Below, piece by piece: positions 54,801-63,572 of a DNA stretch of 64,000 nt. Below the pieces are notes generated by a model, which had not been told where the DNA came from, ran no database searches, and saw only the letters and a program-made list of their open reading frames with translations. The position numbers and the translations under genes are program-made. This DNA comes from Venatoribacter pacificus (GTDB lineage: Bacteria > Pseudomonadota > Gammaproteobacteria > Pseudomonadales > Oceanobacteraceae): contig NZ_JAOANI010000014.1 of the NCBI RefSeq assembly GCF_025318105.1, positions 124,001 to 188,000 on the forward strand, read 5' to 3'. Within the stretch, counting starts at the first letter, position 1. Every line of letters starts with the position of its first letter.

Positions 54801-54945
54801 AAACAGCACTGATACGCACCGAAGGCGGGGCGATGGTCGGATACTGCTGCACCGGCAGCGTGATCACCGACATGATGCCCGCAAGCATAATGATGATGGC
54901 GATCACCCAGGCAAAAATCGGCCTGTCGATAAAATACTTAGCCAT
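51832..54945 (-). CDS. acrB: AcrB/MexB-type multidrug RND transporter
   Basis: Inner-membrane drug/proton antiporter of the HAE1 family, 1037 residues. N-terminus MAKYFIDRPIFAWVIAI is canonical. The proton-relay pair in helix 4 is D407-D408 (LLVDDAIVVVENVERV), the same numbers as E. coli AcrB; Lys about 940 lies in GLSAKNAILIVEFAK. Substrates are likely antibiotics, dyes and detergents, not metals. It is in an operon with the adaptor gene upstream (15-nt gap) and ends at a terminator. No outer-membrane factor gene is present here, so it probably uses a TolC encoded elsewhere. Confidence 0.93.
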   Translation of the reverse strand: MAKYFIDRPIFAWVIAIIIMLAGIMSVITLPVQQYPTIAPPSVRISAVYPGASAQTLEDSVTQVIEQNMTGLDNLLYMSSQSSSAGSATVTLTFAAGTDPDIAQVQVQNKLALAEALLPQEVQQQGVSVTKASTSFLMVVGLVSENAGMSRADLSDFAYSQLKDPLSRTSGVGEIRVFGSQYAMRLWLQPEKLNAFGLTPLEVKAAVGEQNTQFAAGQLGGLPAVQNQQLNATIIAQTRLEAVDQFENILLKVNTDGSQVRLKDVARVELGAEDYSVSSFYNGNPAAGIAIQLASGANALDTANAVRERISELSAFFPEGVKAVYPYDTTPFVQISIEEVVQTLIEAVVLVFLVMYLFLGNFRATLIPTIAVPVVLLGTFGVMAAFGYSINTLTMFGMVLAIGLLVDDAIVVVENVERVMDEDGLSPKEATRKSMGQITAALVGIALVLSAVFVPMAFMSGSTGAIYRQFSLTIVSAMLLSVLVALILTPALCATLLKPVHKGELEHQKGFFGWFNRTFAKATDKYMGGVSATLSRPVRLVVIYIIMLLIMAFLYVRLPTSFLPEEDQGVLINLVQLPQGATLERTNKVMKKLEEHFLSEESVESIFTVAGFSFAGQGQNMGLAFVKLKDWDERKDPSQSANAIIGRAWGAVSQFKDATVYPINLPPIPELGVASGFDVMLQDRNNLGHDKLVGIRNQLLGMASQDPRLAGVRPNGMQDVPIFRIDIDYEKVKSLGLNISDVNSTLSTAWGGSYVNDFLDRGRVKRVYLQADAPYRMLPEDLEQWYVRNRDGEMVPFSAFITTRWDFGSPRLERYNGVPALNIQGQAAPGLSTGDAMQAIEEIVAKLPAGVGIEWTGMSYQERVAGSQAPLLYAISLLVVFLCLAALYESWSVPFSVILVVPLGILGALIAANSRELANDVYFQVGLLTTIGLSAKNAILIVEFAKSLVDQGKGVVEATLEAARMRLRPILMTSMAFILGVLPLAISTGAGAMSRQAIGTGVIGGMLAATFLAIFFVPLFYVLVMKLTHKLRGQNAQ

Positions 54946-54960
54946 GTTTCAGGATTCTCC

Positions 54961-56106
54961 TTAAGGCTTGGCGCTGGTCGTCTTGGCTTCTTCCGGGGCA
55001 ACAACGATGCCCGGTTTTACCTTTTGCAGCCCGCTGACAATCACGCGATCACCATTGTGCAGGCCACTTTTTACCAGCCATTGGTCATCAATCGCACGGC
55101 TGACCTCAACCACCCGCATTTCAACGGTGTTGCTTTCATTAACAACCATCGCGGTGGTAACAGCATTGGCCTGACGGATGATGGCAATCTGCGGAACCAG
55201 GATGGCATCTTCAATACGCTGGCTGGGTACATTAGCGCGTACGAACATGCCTGGCAGCAGCAGTGCTTCTTTGTTGTCGAACTGCGCACGGACGTTGACG
55301 GTGCCGGTACCCGGATCAACGCTGACGTCCGCAAACTGCAGCTCACCGGATTCGCTGTAGGGGGTGCCATCGTCCAGTTCAACGGTGACCACGCGTGACA
55401 GCGATGGATTTTTCATCTTCACCAGAGACGCAGCCGGACGCTGAATGTCGACATACACCGGTGACAGCTGACGGATGGTGGTCAGAGCGGTTGCCTGCTG
55501 AGCAGAAACCAGCGCACCTTCGGTAATGGTTGAACGGCTGATAACACCCGGAATCGGTGCCGTAATCTTGGTATAGCCGAGGTTGATTTTGGCACTGCGC
55601 ACGGCGGCCTGAGCGGCTTTAACCTGAGCATCAGCCTGTTTGGCTGCGGCTTCTGAGTCATCCACTTCCTGCGCACTGATCGCTGATTTTTTCGACAGCT
55701 CTTTGTAGCGCTTGGCTTTCAGACTGGCAGCATAAGCGTTGGCTTCTGCGACGGTCAGCTGAGCTTCAGCGCTGGCCAAGGCGGCCTGATAGAGGGTCGG
55801 ATCAATCTGATACAGTTTGTCGCCGGCGTTGATCGTCGCGCCTTCTTCAAAGAAGCGTTTGAGAATAATGCCGTTAACCTGAGGGCGGATTTCCGCCGTA
55901 CGGAATGCCGATACGCGTCCGGCCAGGGTGTCTTTCAGTTCCAGAGGCTGGCTCTGTAGGGTGACTACATCAACCGCCGGTGGGGGCATCTGCATTGCTT
56001 GTGGTGCAGCCGCTTGCTGTTCACTGCATCCGGCCAGAGTCAGCAATGCTGCGCTGGCCGCTGCGAGAAGGAGCCTGTAGCGGATACGTGGTTCAAATTT
56101 TCCCAT
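54961..56106 (-). CDS. acrA: AcrA/MexA-type lipoprotein adaptor
   Basis: Periplasmic membrane-fusion protein, 381 residues. A lipobox (TLAGCSEQ, lipidated Cys about 27) is followed by lipoyl half-motifs (TAEIRPQVNGIILKRFFEEG, NLGYTKITAPIPGVISRS), an alpha-hairpin and a beta-barrel domain. It connects the downstream AcrB-like pump to an outer-membrane channel. First gene of the operon. No TetR/AcrR-type regulator is adjacent. Confidence 0.92.
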   Translation of the reverse strand: MGKFEPRIRYRLLLAAASAALLTLAGCSEQQAAAPQAMQMPPPAVDVVTLQSQPLELKDTLAGRVSAFRTAEIRPQVNGIILKRFFEEGATINAGDKLYQIDPTLYQAALASAEAQLTVAEANAYAASLKAKRYKELSKKSAISAQEVDDSEAAAKQADAQVKAAQAAVRSAKINLGYTKITAPIPGVISRSTITEGALVSAQQATALTTIRQLSPVYVDIQRPAASLVKMKNPSLSRVVTVELDDGTPYSESGELQFADVSVDPGTGTVNVRAQFDNKEALLLPGMFVRANVPSQRIEDAILVPQIAIIRQANAVTTAMVVNESNTVEMRVVEVSRAIDDQWLVKSGLHNGDRVIVSGLQKVKPGIVVAPEEAKTTSAKP

Positions 56107-56668
56107 AATGTCCTCGTAAAGTGACGGTTGCGTCGTTTAGCAGTCTTGTTGATCTGATATCGGTGGATGACAGGCCGGGAAGTATCCCGATAAGCCCACA
56201 GAGAGCTGCTGTAAATCTCATGACAGATTTATAACGGCTCCTCCGGACGGTGACTAGGTCAGCCATACGGAATGCATTGTTTACTTGTGTGGAATAATCA
56301 CAATCCGTTGTTTTACTGATTTATTACACATCACTCGCTTGCCCCAGTGGCAGGATTCTGTGCATTGCTGCGTTTTTTTAGCATGGTCTTCACTATGTAC
56401 CGGATTGTCTTGCCTGGCCAGTTCGCCGCAAGGCACCGTCCTTTTTTGCACGGATGCTGAAACAATCACATAAAATAACGACGATATGCGTCAGGTTTGT
56501 CCTTTGAATTTTCCAATCAGGACAAAACTCCGGAAAGATGCAGATTAATGGATCAGTGTGACGTTTTATTACTAAAAAATTGATGTTTTTTACGCAACAG
56601 TGGCGAATTTTCAACTATCTTGCAGAGCGGTACAAATATTAATTGATAAAGAAGACAAGAAAAGCGTC
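56107..56668. other. Intergenic region between acrA and the HDOD gene, no gene supported
   Basis: About 560 bp with only short open frames lacking ribosome-binding sites or recognisable protein sequence. It must hold the promoters of the divergent acrAB-like operon and the HDOD gene. I see no clear operator or hairpin. Confidence 0.5.
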
Positions 56669-57514
56669 ATGCCAACGCCATTGATGATTCCACCACGCCC
56701 CGAGCTGTTACTGCAGCTACAGACGATTCTCCGCAGCGCAGAGCCCAACCCCGGGCAAATGGCTGAACTGATTAAGCAGGATGTTGCCCTTTACACCAGC
56801 GTATTAGCGATCGTTAACAGCCCGCTGTTCCGCCGTGCGCAACGTATTCACTCGGTTGATCACGCCTTATCAGTGTTAGGAATGCCCAGAGTGGCTGCCT
56901 TGATTCAATCCGTCGCGCTGCGCAGCAGTTTGGATGCAGAAGGACATTGGCAACAATTCTGGGACAGCGCCACGGAAGTGGCGGTGCTGTGCCAGTGCCT
57001 GGCGGAACGCCTGCCGCATATCAGATCGAACCCTGTCAGTGCCGATCATGCTTACAGTCTGGGCATGATGCATGACATTGGTTCGGCGGTGATGCGCACG
57101 AATTATCCGGACTATCAGCCGTGGGTCAGGGCGCAGGCAAACTGTAATGCTGCTCAAACCCGTAAAGCAGAGCGCGAACGTTACGCCACCGATCGTTTTG
57201 AATTGGCAGGGCGGTTAGCTCATGACTGGTTTATGCCGGACTCTGTGGCGGCTGCACTGGCACTGCAGGCCCACGCTCAGGCGGCTTTGATGGGGAAGGC
57301 TCAGGTGAGTGATGACGTCAAAAATGCTAATGCGCTGCTGATCCTGGCCAAAGATATCAGTCAGGAGTATCACCGCTACTGGAATTTTGCCAGCCGCGCC
57401 AGTCTGGACCGGCTGCTTGTCCGCACGCTGGAGCATCTCGCTTTGCCGGAGCATGAATATCTGGACATCAAAGAAGATCTGGTAGAACGTCTGGCCACTT
57501 CAGAGCTGGCCTGA
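56669..57514 (+). CDS. HDOD-domain signalling protein
   Basis: 281 residues from ATG 56669, chosen because the family starts close to PPRPELLLQLQ; upstream in-frame codons to 56600 are possible. The HDOD domain spans about residues 10-200 (QDVALYTSVLAIVNSPLF, VDHALSVLGMPRVAALIQS, HAYSLGMMHDIGSAV). HDOD proteins lack full HD phosphohydrolase activity in many cases and act in regulation of motility, biofilm or cyclic-di-GMP pathways. No GGDEF/EAL partner is adjacent. The EamA transporter follows in the same direction after 40 nt. Confidence 0.83.
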   Translation: MPTPLMIPPRPELLLQLQTILRSAEPNPGQMAELIKQDVALYTSVLAIVNSPLFRRAQRIHSVDHALSVLGMPRVAALIQSVALRSSLDAEGHWQQFWDSATEVAVLCQCLAERLPHIRSNPVSADHAYSLGMMHDIGSAVMRTNYPDYQPWVRAQANCNAAQTRKAERERYATDRFELAGRLAHDWFMPDSVAAALALQAHAQAALMGKAQVSDDVKNANALLILAKDISQEYHRYWNFASRASLDRLLVRTLEHLALPEHEYLDIKEDLVERLATSELA

Positions 57515-57554
57515 TGCGTTCACCGGTCAGCCCGATATTGACCGGAGTCTTTGT

Positions 57555-58409
57555 ATGTTCGTGCTGACCTTGTGTGTGCTGCTGGCTTTTGCCGCGAACT
57601 CTTTACTGTGCCGCTGGGCGCTGGTGGTTTACGACCTTGATCCATTGATCTTCAGTCTGCTGCGTCTCGGCAGTGGCGCTCTCACACTGACCTTATTGTT
57701 GCTGCTGAACCGTCGCCCTCAGTTACAGCGCCGCGACCTGGTGACCGGATCAGCTCTGCTGCTGTATGCGCTGGCTTTTGCTTATGCCTATCTTGCGCTG
57801 GATACCGGCGTGGGGGCTTTTATTTTATTTGCCACCGTTCAGCTCAGTTTGTTGCTGGTGGCGCACCGTCGTGGTCAGAGGCTGCAGGGCATGGCACTGG
57901 CCGGAGTGGTTATTTCCTTTATCGGTTTGGTGATGCTGCTGTTGCCGGGTAATGAACTGCCGGACTTAATACCTTCTGCCCTCATGTTGTTGTCTGGTTT
58001 GGGGTGGGCGGCTTTTGTGGTGCTCGGTCAGGGGTCTGCGCAACCGTTGCGTGATGTGCAGGGGGCTTTTGTCAGTGCCACTTTGCTGCTGTTACCCCTG
58101 TTTGGCTGGTGGTGGGTGCAAGATGCCAGCGTTGATGTCGATGGTTTTGTCAGCGCGCTGACCTGGCAAGGCATCCTGCTGGCGCTGGCGTCCGGCGTGC
58201 TGGCTTCCGGTTTGGGATATTGGGGTTGGTATCGTCTGTTACCGGCATTGGGACTGCAGCGTGCGGCACAACTGCAACTGCTGGTGCCGGTGTTGGCAAC
58301 CCTGCTGGGCAGCCTGATTCTGGCGGAAATTCCCGACATGCTCAGTCTGCTGGCGATGGCGCTGATTATTACCGGGGTATTGATTGCGCTGCGTTTCCGC
58401 AGAGGCTGA
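57555..58409 (+). CDS. EamA/DMT-family transporter
   Basis: Drug/metabolite transporter superfamily, 284 residues, about ten transmembrane helices in two EamA repeats (first about 5-135, second about 140-280; LLSGLGWAAFVVLGQGSAQP opens the second). Substrate unknown; family members export amino acids or metabolites. It begins 40 nt after the HDOD gene and could be co-transcribed. Confidence 0.85.
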   Translation: MFVLTLCVLLAFAANSLLCRWALVVYDLDPLIFSLLRLGSGALTLTLLLLLNRRPQLQRRDLVTGSALLLYALAFAYAYLALDTGVGAFILFATVQLSLLLVAHRRGQRLQGMALAGVVISFIGLVMLLLPGNELPDLIPSALMLLSGLGWAAFVVLGQGSAQPLRDVQGAFVSATLLLLPLFGWWWVQDASVDVDGFVSALTWQGILLALASGVLASGLGYWGWYRLLPALGLQRAAQLQLLVPVLATLLGSLILAEIPDMLSLLAMALIITGVLIALRFRRG

Positions 58410-58511
58410 GCCGCTTTCTTTTCTGGTTTTATCTGACCCGTGACGTCCACTGTTCCGTCACAAGTCACATGGTATAGTGTTGGGCATTCAATCGGATGCC
58501 GGGAACGCATT

Positions 58512-59018
58512 ATGTTAAGTATGTTGGCCAAATTGCTGAAAGCGCTGAATTCTGAATCGGCGCCGGGTCAGATCGCACTGGCTTTTTCACTGGCGCTGAT
58601 CGTCGCCCTGACTCCCTTAATGAGCGTTCATAACGCTTTAATTGTGCTGTTGGCTTTTATTCTGCGCATCAATCTGAGTGCATTTTTCCTCGGAGTGGCC
58701 GCCTTTTCGTTACTGGCCTGGTTTATTGATCCTTATGCGGCGCGTCTGGGAGAAAGCCTGCTGGCGAATCCGGCGTTAGTGGACACCTGGCAGGCAATGT
58801 ATCAGAACGATTTCTGGCGTATGACGGCGTTTAATCATTCGTTGGTTCTGGGAGGTCTGATTATTGGTCTGCTGGCGGCCGTACCGGTTTTTGTCCTCAG
58901 TAAAGTATTGATTAACCTTTATCGTCATCGTTTGTTGGCGTGGTTCAATAAGCTCAAAATTGCGCAGGTATTAAAAGCCTCTAAGTTCTATAACCTGTAC
59001 AAATCAATCGCGGAGTAA
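58512..59018 (+). CDS. TIGR03546-family membrane protein
   Basis: 168 residues from ATG 58512. Three hydrophobic helices (about 25-45, 50-75, 115-140) between a short N-terminal helix and a basic C-terminal tail (HRLLAWFNKLKIAQVLKASK). This family is nearly always encoded directly before a TIGR03545 protein, as here (stop and next ATG 4 nt apart). The pair probably forms an envelope complex; its function is not known. Confidence 0.8.
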   Translation: MLSMLAKLLKALNSESAPGQIALAFSLALIVALTPLMSVHNALIVLLAFILRINLSAFFLGVAAFSLLAWFIDPYAARLGESLLANPALVDTWQAMYQNDFWRMTAFNHSLVLGGLIIGLLAAVPVFVLSKVLINLYRHRLLAWFNKLKIAQVLKASKFYNLYKSIAE

Positions 59019-59022
59019 GGCT

Positions 59023-60906
59023 ATGAAGCAATGGATTCGCTGGTCAGGCCTGGCCGCATTTATCGTTATTTCTCTTATCGTGGCAGCACTGTTCTTATTT
59101 GTTGCCGGCCCGTTAATTGAAAAAGGCATCGAAACCTTTGGCTCCGATGCGGCTGACGCCAAAGTCGAAGTCGACAGTGTGTCGCTCAGTTTAAACCCTC
59201 TGGGCTTTGTGATTCATGGCTTAACGGTGGCTGATAGCCGCAAACCGATGAGCAATGTGTTGCAGCTGGATACAGCCACCGCCGAACTGGAACTGGCACC
59301 ACTGTTTTTAGGCAAAGCCATTATCCGTGATCTGGCCGTCGATAATCTGCAGTTTAATACCGCCCGCAAGACCTCTGGCGCACTGGAGAAAAAAGCAACT
59401 CAGGAGGAGACTGTCGCTGAACAGACTGCCGAAAAAGAAAACAACAATTCTGTATTGAAAAATGTCGAACTGCCCAGTGCGGATGACATTCTGGCGCGTG
59501 AATCGCTGCGTACGGAACATGCGGGTAATGAATTCCAGCAAAGTTATGCCAGCCATAAAAATGCTGTCGATAATGCGCTGCGTAATGTTCCCGATGATAA
59601 AGCTCTGAGCCAGTACGAGCAGGAATTAAAAGCCCTGACTTCTGGCAGTTTTAAATCGCTGGATGATTTTAAAGCCCGTAAAAAGAAACTGGACGAACTG
59701 AAAGCCCGCTTTAAGCAGGATAAAGCGGCCATTGCCAGCGCCAGGAAAACGCTGGCGGATGCCCGCAGCGATATCAGCGATAAGCTCAAAGCGTTAAAAG
59801 CAGCACCGGGAGACGATCTTAAAAGTATCCGCAGTAAATACCAGCTGAACGCCGGTGGTGCGGCCAATATGAGTGCTTTACTGTTTGGCGAGCAAGCCGG
59901 CGAGTGGGCAGAAAAAGCGCTGTACTGGTACGAAAAAGTAAAACCCTACCTGGCGAAAGACGAGCAGGAAAATGCTGCGCAGGAAACAGCCAGAGCACCG
60001 CGTGATGGCCGCTTTGTGCATTTTCCGTCGGCTGACCCGTGGCCGGGATTTTTACTGCGCAATGCGAAGCTGACAGCGAGCACAGCTTCCGGAAATCTGT
60101 TGATTAATGCGCAGGATATTACCAGTGAACCGTCGGTGCTCGGGCGTCCGACACGTATTCTGGTTAACGGCTCAGGCTTAAAGCAGGTTGAAGATATGAG
60201 CGTGGATATTGTACTCGACCACCGTAAAACGCCGGGTACTGATACGCTGACGCTGAACATAAAAGACTGGCAGCTGCGTGATATGAACCTGGGCGTTGCC
60301 GGAGCCAAACTGGCATCCTCACTGGTACAGATTCAGGGGCTCGCGGTTGTCAGCCAGGGTAAGCTGAATGCTAAAAGTGATGCGCAGTTTGGTCGTGCTC
60401 AATTCCGCAGTCAGGGTAAAACAACCTTTGCCAAAGAACTGGGGCTGGCGCTGGCAAAAGTACAGCAGTTTGATGTTAATGCCAGTGCCAGTGGGAAGAT
60501 TACCGGCCCTGACTTTAAATTAGGCTCTGATCTGGATAAGCAGCTGAACGCCGCTTTCGGTGCCCGCCTGAAAGATAAACAAGCGGAGCTGGAAGCGAAG
60601 TTACAGGCGAAACTGGATCAGAAGCTACAACGTTATATCGGTGATTATGCCGGTAAGCTTGGCGAGTTTAATCAGCTTGAAGGGACACTGGAGCAGCGAC
60701 TGAGCAAAGTATCGCAGCTGGCTGGTCAGAATCTGGAAGATTACCAAGCGCAGAAGGAACGTGAAGCCCGCGAAAAATCAGAGCGTGAAAAAGCAGAAGC
60801 CAAAGCCAAACTGGATGCAGAAAAGGCAGCCGCTAAAGCTGAAGCCGAGCGCAAGAAAAAAGAAGCGGCAGAAAAAGCCAAAGATAAATTGAAGAAACTG
60901 TTTTAA
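59023..60906 (+). CDS. TIGR03545-family large envelope protein
   Basis: 627 residues. One N-terminal membrane anchor (about 10-33), then an AsmA-like start (AKVEVDSVSLSLNPLGFVIH, LDTATAELELAPLFLGKAII), a coiled-coil central part (about 170-270), a region with PSADPWPGFLLRNAKL, and a long charged C-terminal coiled coil (alternating Lys/Glu/Ala) ending KDKLKKLF. The beginning resembles AsmA/DUF748-type lipid-transfer proteins of the periplasm, so envelope homeostasis is a reasonable guess. Partner of the preceding gene. Confidence 0.8.
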   Translation: MKQWIRWSGLAAFIVISLIVAALFLFVAGPLIEKGIETFGSDAADAKVEVDSVSLSLNPLGFVIHGLTVADSRKPMSNVLQLDTATAELELAPLFLGKAIIRDLAVDNLQFNTARKTSGALEKKATQEETVAEQTAEKENNNSVLKNVELPSADDILARESLRTEHAGNEFQQSYASHKNAVDNALRNVPDDKALSQYEQELKALTSGSFKSLDDFKARKKKLDELKARFKQDKAAIASARKTLADARSDISDKLKALKAAPGDDLKSIRSKYQLNAGGAANMSALLFGEQAGEWAEKALYWYEKVKPYLAKDEQENAAQETARAPRDGRFVHFPSADPWPGFLLRNAKLTASTASGNLLINAQDITSEPSVLGRPTRILVNGSGLKQVEDMSVDIVLDHRKTPGTDTLTLNIKDWQLRDMNLGVAGAKLASSLVQIQGLAVVSQGKLNAKSDAQFGRAQFRSQGKTTFAKELGLALAKVQQFDVNASASGKITGPDFKLGSDLDKQLNAAFGARLKDKQAELEAKLQAKLDQKLQRYIGDYAGKLGEFNQLEGTLEQRLSKVSQLAGQNLEDYQAQKEREAREKSEREKAEAKAKLDAEKAAAKAEAERKKKEAAEKAKDKLKKLF

Positions 60907-60919
60907 CGAGAAATTTTAA

Positions 60920-61237
60920 ATGCAAACCCGTAAGCTGAATCCGCTGGAATTCCATGAAACCCGCACCAACCCTAAGCGGGTTGAGGCGGGCGAACCGATT
61001 GTTGATTTCTGGGAATACGTTGCCGCGATTCCGGCAGAAGACTTTGCCTTTGCCGATTGCCGTGCCGGTAATGTCACCCATGTGTACCGTATGGACGACA
61101 AATATGAACACGTGCTGATTAACAGTCAGTATCAGGGCGTCGCGATGGTGATTGTGGTGGATTTACAGAGCCAGTCGATTTATGGCCACATGCTGCTGGA
61201 TTTGAATCCGGCGGGAACTAAAGAACCGGATCACTGA
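60920..61237 (+). CDS. Conserved hypothetical protein
   Basis: 105 residues, soluble, no signal peptide. Markers: NPLEFHETRTNPKRVEAGEP, then DFAFADCRAGNVTHVYRMDD and the hydrophobic strand VAMVIVVDLQSQSIYGHMLLD. I do not recognise a characterised family. It follows the TIGR03545 gene by 13 nt and ends before a terminator, so it is likely the last gene of that transcription unit. Confidence 0.65.
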   Translation: MQTRKLNPLEFHETRTNPKRVEAGEPIVDFWEYVAAIPAEDFAFADCRAGNVTHVYRMDDKYEHVLINSQYQGVAMVIVVDLQSQSIYGHMLLDLNPAGTKEPDH

Positions 61238-61291
61238 GGTCAAGCGAGTTAGGCTGAGCGCTATTTTCTGTGGGAGCTACTTTCAGTCGCG

Positions 61292-61319
61292 AAAAACGGG
61301 GCCTCGGCCCCGTTTTTTT
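61292..61319. terminator. Bidirectional rho-independent terminator
   Basis: AAAAACGGGGCC, 2-nt loop, GGCCCCGTTTTTTT. Serves the plus-strand gene and the convergent suf operon, which ends 2 bp further right. Confidence 0.93.
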
Positions 61320-61320
61320 A

Positions 61321-61848
61321 TCAGAAGAATAAACCCGCTTCTAATTGCGCTTCTTCCGTCATCATGTCGCGACCCCAGGGTGGATCGAAGACCAGTTCGA
61401 CTTCAACGCTTTCTACATTCGGGACTTTGGCAACACGGTATTTAACATCAGAAATTAACACTGGCCCCATGCCACAGGTCGGTGCGGTCAGCGTCATGTT
61501 AATTTTAACCGCTTTGTTATCAATATGAATGCCGTAAATTAACCCCAGGTCGAGCAGGTTAACCGGAATTTCCGGATCGTAAATGGTGCGCAGCGCCTGA
61601 CGAATCTGGTCTTCGTGGACTAAGCCATCACTGCGTTGTTCAAATTCAATTTCTTCGGATTCCAGGCCCAGCGCTGCGGCATCGGTGCCATCAACGCGCA
61701 GCATATTACCATTCAGTGTGACGGTGTAATTGCCACCGAGCGCCTGATTAATGGTTACAAAGCTACCAGCCGGAATGGTGGTCGGCGTACCGGATGGCAC
61801 CATTCGCGCAGGGCAGGCTGAGTGAGCCACGACCATTCTTCTTTCCAC
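61321..61848 (-). CDS. sufT: SufT, iron-sulfur cluster assembly factor (MIP18/DUF59 family)
   Basis: 175 residues from GTG 61848 (AAGGAG 5 nt upstream). The N-terminal half (about 1-80) is the SufT-specific extension (GTPTTIPAGSFVTINQALGG). The C-terminal half is the DUF59 domain: YDPEIPVNLLDLGLIYGI, then the conserved Cys in LTAPTCGMGP and VFDPPWGRDMMTEEA. SufT supports maturation of Fe-S proteins. Last gene of the suf operon, 91 bp after sufA. Confidence 0.9.
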   Translation of the reverse strand: MERRMVVAHSACPARMVPSGTPTTIPAGSFVTINQALGGNYTVTLNGNMLRVDGTDAAALGLESEEIEFEQRSDGLVHEDQIRQALRTIYDPEIPVNLLDLGLIYGIHIDNKAVKINMTLTAPTCGMGPVLISDVKYRVAKVPNVESVEVELVFDPPWGRDMMTEEAQLEAGLFF

Positions 61849-61939
61849 ATCTACTCCTTGGTGAAGCGACTGCGCTTACAGCGCTTCATAAACGTTACAG
61901 CGTTGTGCAATAAACTTCAGGCAACGTAGGCTGCGTTGG

Positions 61940-62326
61940 TCAGACAGAAAACGATTCGCCGCAGCCACACAGATCTTTGGCATTCGGATTGTTGAACTTA
62001 ATGGTGCTGTTCAGACCTTCTTTACTGAAATCAATTTCGGTTCCGCGTACATAGGGTGCGGCATCGGCAGCAATGAATAACTGAATGTCGTCGGCCACCT
62101 GAATGGTCTGATCACCGTCATGAGCCTGTTCAACAAATTCGATATCGTATTTAAAACCAGAACAGCCGCTTTTTTTAACGCCCAGGCGAATGCCTTTCAT
62201 GGCCGGATTTTTGGCCAGCTGTTTGCGGATATGGTTAATGGCCGCTTCTGTCATACTTGCGCTGGCAATAGCGTTGGGATCGTATGTTGCAGGCTGTGCG
62301 TTTGGATCAAAGGTTTCGGTCGTCAT
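61940..62326 (-). CDS. sufA: SufA/HesB-type Fe-S carrier protein
   Basis: A-type Fe-S carrier that receives clusters from SufBCD and hands them to apo-proteins. 128 residues from ATG 62326, with GGAAGGA just upstream; the longer frame to 62674 lies inside sufS and is not coding. Cluster ligands Cys55 (KKSGCSGFKY), Cys120 and Cys122 (DLCGCGESF) are present. It begins 13 nt after the sufS stop. Confidence 0.92.
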   Translation of the reverse strand: MTTETFDPNAQPATYDPNAIASASMTEAAINHIRKQLAKNPAMKGIRLGVKKSGCSGFKYDIEFVEQAHDGDQTIQVADDIQLFIAADAAPYVRGTEIDFSKEGLNSTIKFNNPNAKDLCGCGESFSV

Positions 62327-62339
62327 TGTCCTTCCATCC

Positions 62340-63572
62340 TCAGAGTAAAAACATTTTGGCTTTTTCCAGGCCTTTAAACAAAGCGTCCACTTCTTCCAGT
62401 GTATTGTAGAAAGTGAAAGACGCCCGTACGGTACCCGGTACTTTAAATTGTTCCATAATCGGCATAGCGCAGTGGTGCCCGGTACGCACGGCAATGCCTT
62501 GCTGGTCGAGCAGGGTGCCAACGTCAGCCGGATGTGCGCCTTCAAGAATAAAACCAAACACCGAGGCTTTATGCGCCGCGTTACCAATAATCCGAATGCC
62601 GCCAATTTCTGCTGCACGTTCGTTGGCGCGGGCCAGTAATGCATCTTCATGCGCGGCCAGGGCGACACGATCAAGGCCGTTTAAATAATCGACGGCAGCG
62701 GCAAGGCCGATTGCTCCGGCAATATTGGGGGTGCCGGCTTCGAATTTATACGGCAGACCGTTATAAGTGGTTTTGGCAAAGCTGACGTGTTCAATCATTT
62801 CGCCACCGGTCTGATAGGGCGGCATAGCATTGAGTAATGCTTCTTTACCATAAAGTACGCCAATGCCGGTCGGTCCAAACAGTTTATGGCCGGAGAACGC
62901 ATAAAAATCGGCATCCAGAGCCTGTACGTCGATGTCCCAGTGGGCAACCGCCTGGGCACCGTCAATCAGCACTTTACTGCCATTGGTATGAGCCAGACGA
63001 ATAATGTCAGCTACTGGATTAATCGTGCCCAGTGCATTGGATACGTGCACCACTGATACCAGCTTTACGTCTGGCGTCAGTAAAGATTCAAAGGCCACCA
63101 TATCCAGCTCACCATTTTCCAGCACTGGGATGGGCTGCAGTTCGGCACCGGTCTGTTCGCACAATACTTGCCAGGGAACGATATTCGCGTGATGTTCCAT
63201 CGCGCTGACCAGAATACGGTCACCGCTTTTAATATTGCTTCTGCCCCAGGTTGCGGCCACCAGGTTGATCGACTCGGTCGTGCCTTTGGTCCAGACAATT
63301 TCTTCTGGTTTTGCCGCATTTAAAAAACACTGCACGGTTTTACGGGCGTTTTCAAAGTACTCGGTGGCACGGTCGCTCAGGGTGTGAGCACCACGGTGAA
63401 CATTGGAGTTATGCTGCTGGTAATAATCAACCAGCGCGTTAATCACCGCGTTCGGTTTATGCGTGGTTGCGCCGTTATCCAGATAAATTAATGGCTTGCC
63501 GTTCACTTCCTGATGCAGGGCAGGGAACTGTTGGCGCAGGCTGGTTAATTGTTCCGCACTGAGGCTGCTCAT
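62340..63572 (-). CDS. sufS: SufS cysteine desulfurase
   Basis: PLP enzyme that takes sulfur from cysteine and forms a persulfide for Fe-S cluster assembly. 410 residues, class V aminotransferase fold: YLDNGATTHKPNAVINAL, HHANIVPWQ, PLP-binding Lys230 in FSGHKLFGPTGIG, and active-site Cys368 in RTGHHCAMP (group II, RxGHHCA). The start codon overlaps the sufD stop (ATGA). A SufE or SufU partner is not seen in this window. Confidence 0.95.
   Translation of the reverse strand: MSSLSAEQLTSLRQQFPALHQEVNGKPLIYLDNGATTHKPNAVINALVDYYQQHNSNVHRGAHTLSDRATEYFENARKTVQCFLNAAKPEEIVWTKGTTESINLVAATWGRSNIKSGDRILVSAMEHHANIVPWQVLCEQTGAELQPIPVLENGELDMVAFESLLTPDVKLVSVVHVSNALGTINPVADIIRLAHTNGSKVLIDGAQAVAHWDIDVQALDADFYAFSGHKLFGPTGIGVLYGKEALLNAMPPYQTGGEMIEHVSFAKTTYNGLPYKFEAGTPNIAGAIGLAAAVDYLNGLDRVALAAHEDALLARANERAAEIGGIRIIGNAAHKASVFGFILEGAHPADVGTLLDQQGIAVRTGHHCAMPIMEQFKVPGTVRASFTFYNTLEEVDALFKGLEKAKMFLL

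Noticed and set aside
56281..56614. Short open frames between acrA and the HDOD gene
   Set aside because: No ribosome-binding sites, mutually overlapping on both strands, no recognisable domain.
62340..62674. N-terminal extension of the SufA frame into sufS
   Set aside because: The family N-terminus and a good ribosome-binding site place the start at 62326; the extension is antisense-free shadow sequence inside sufS.
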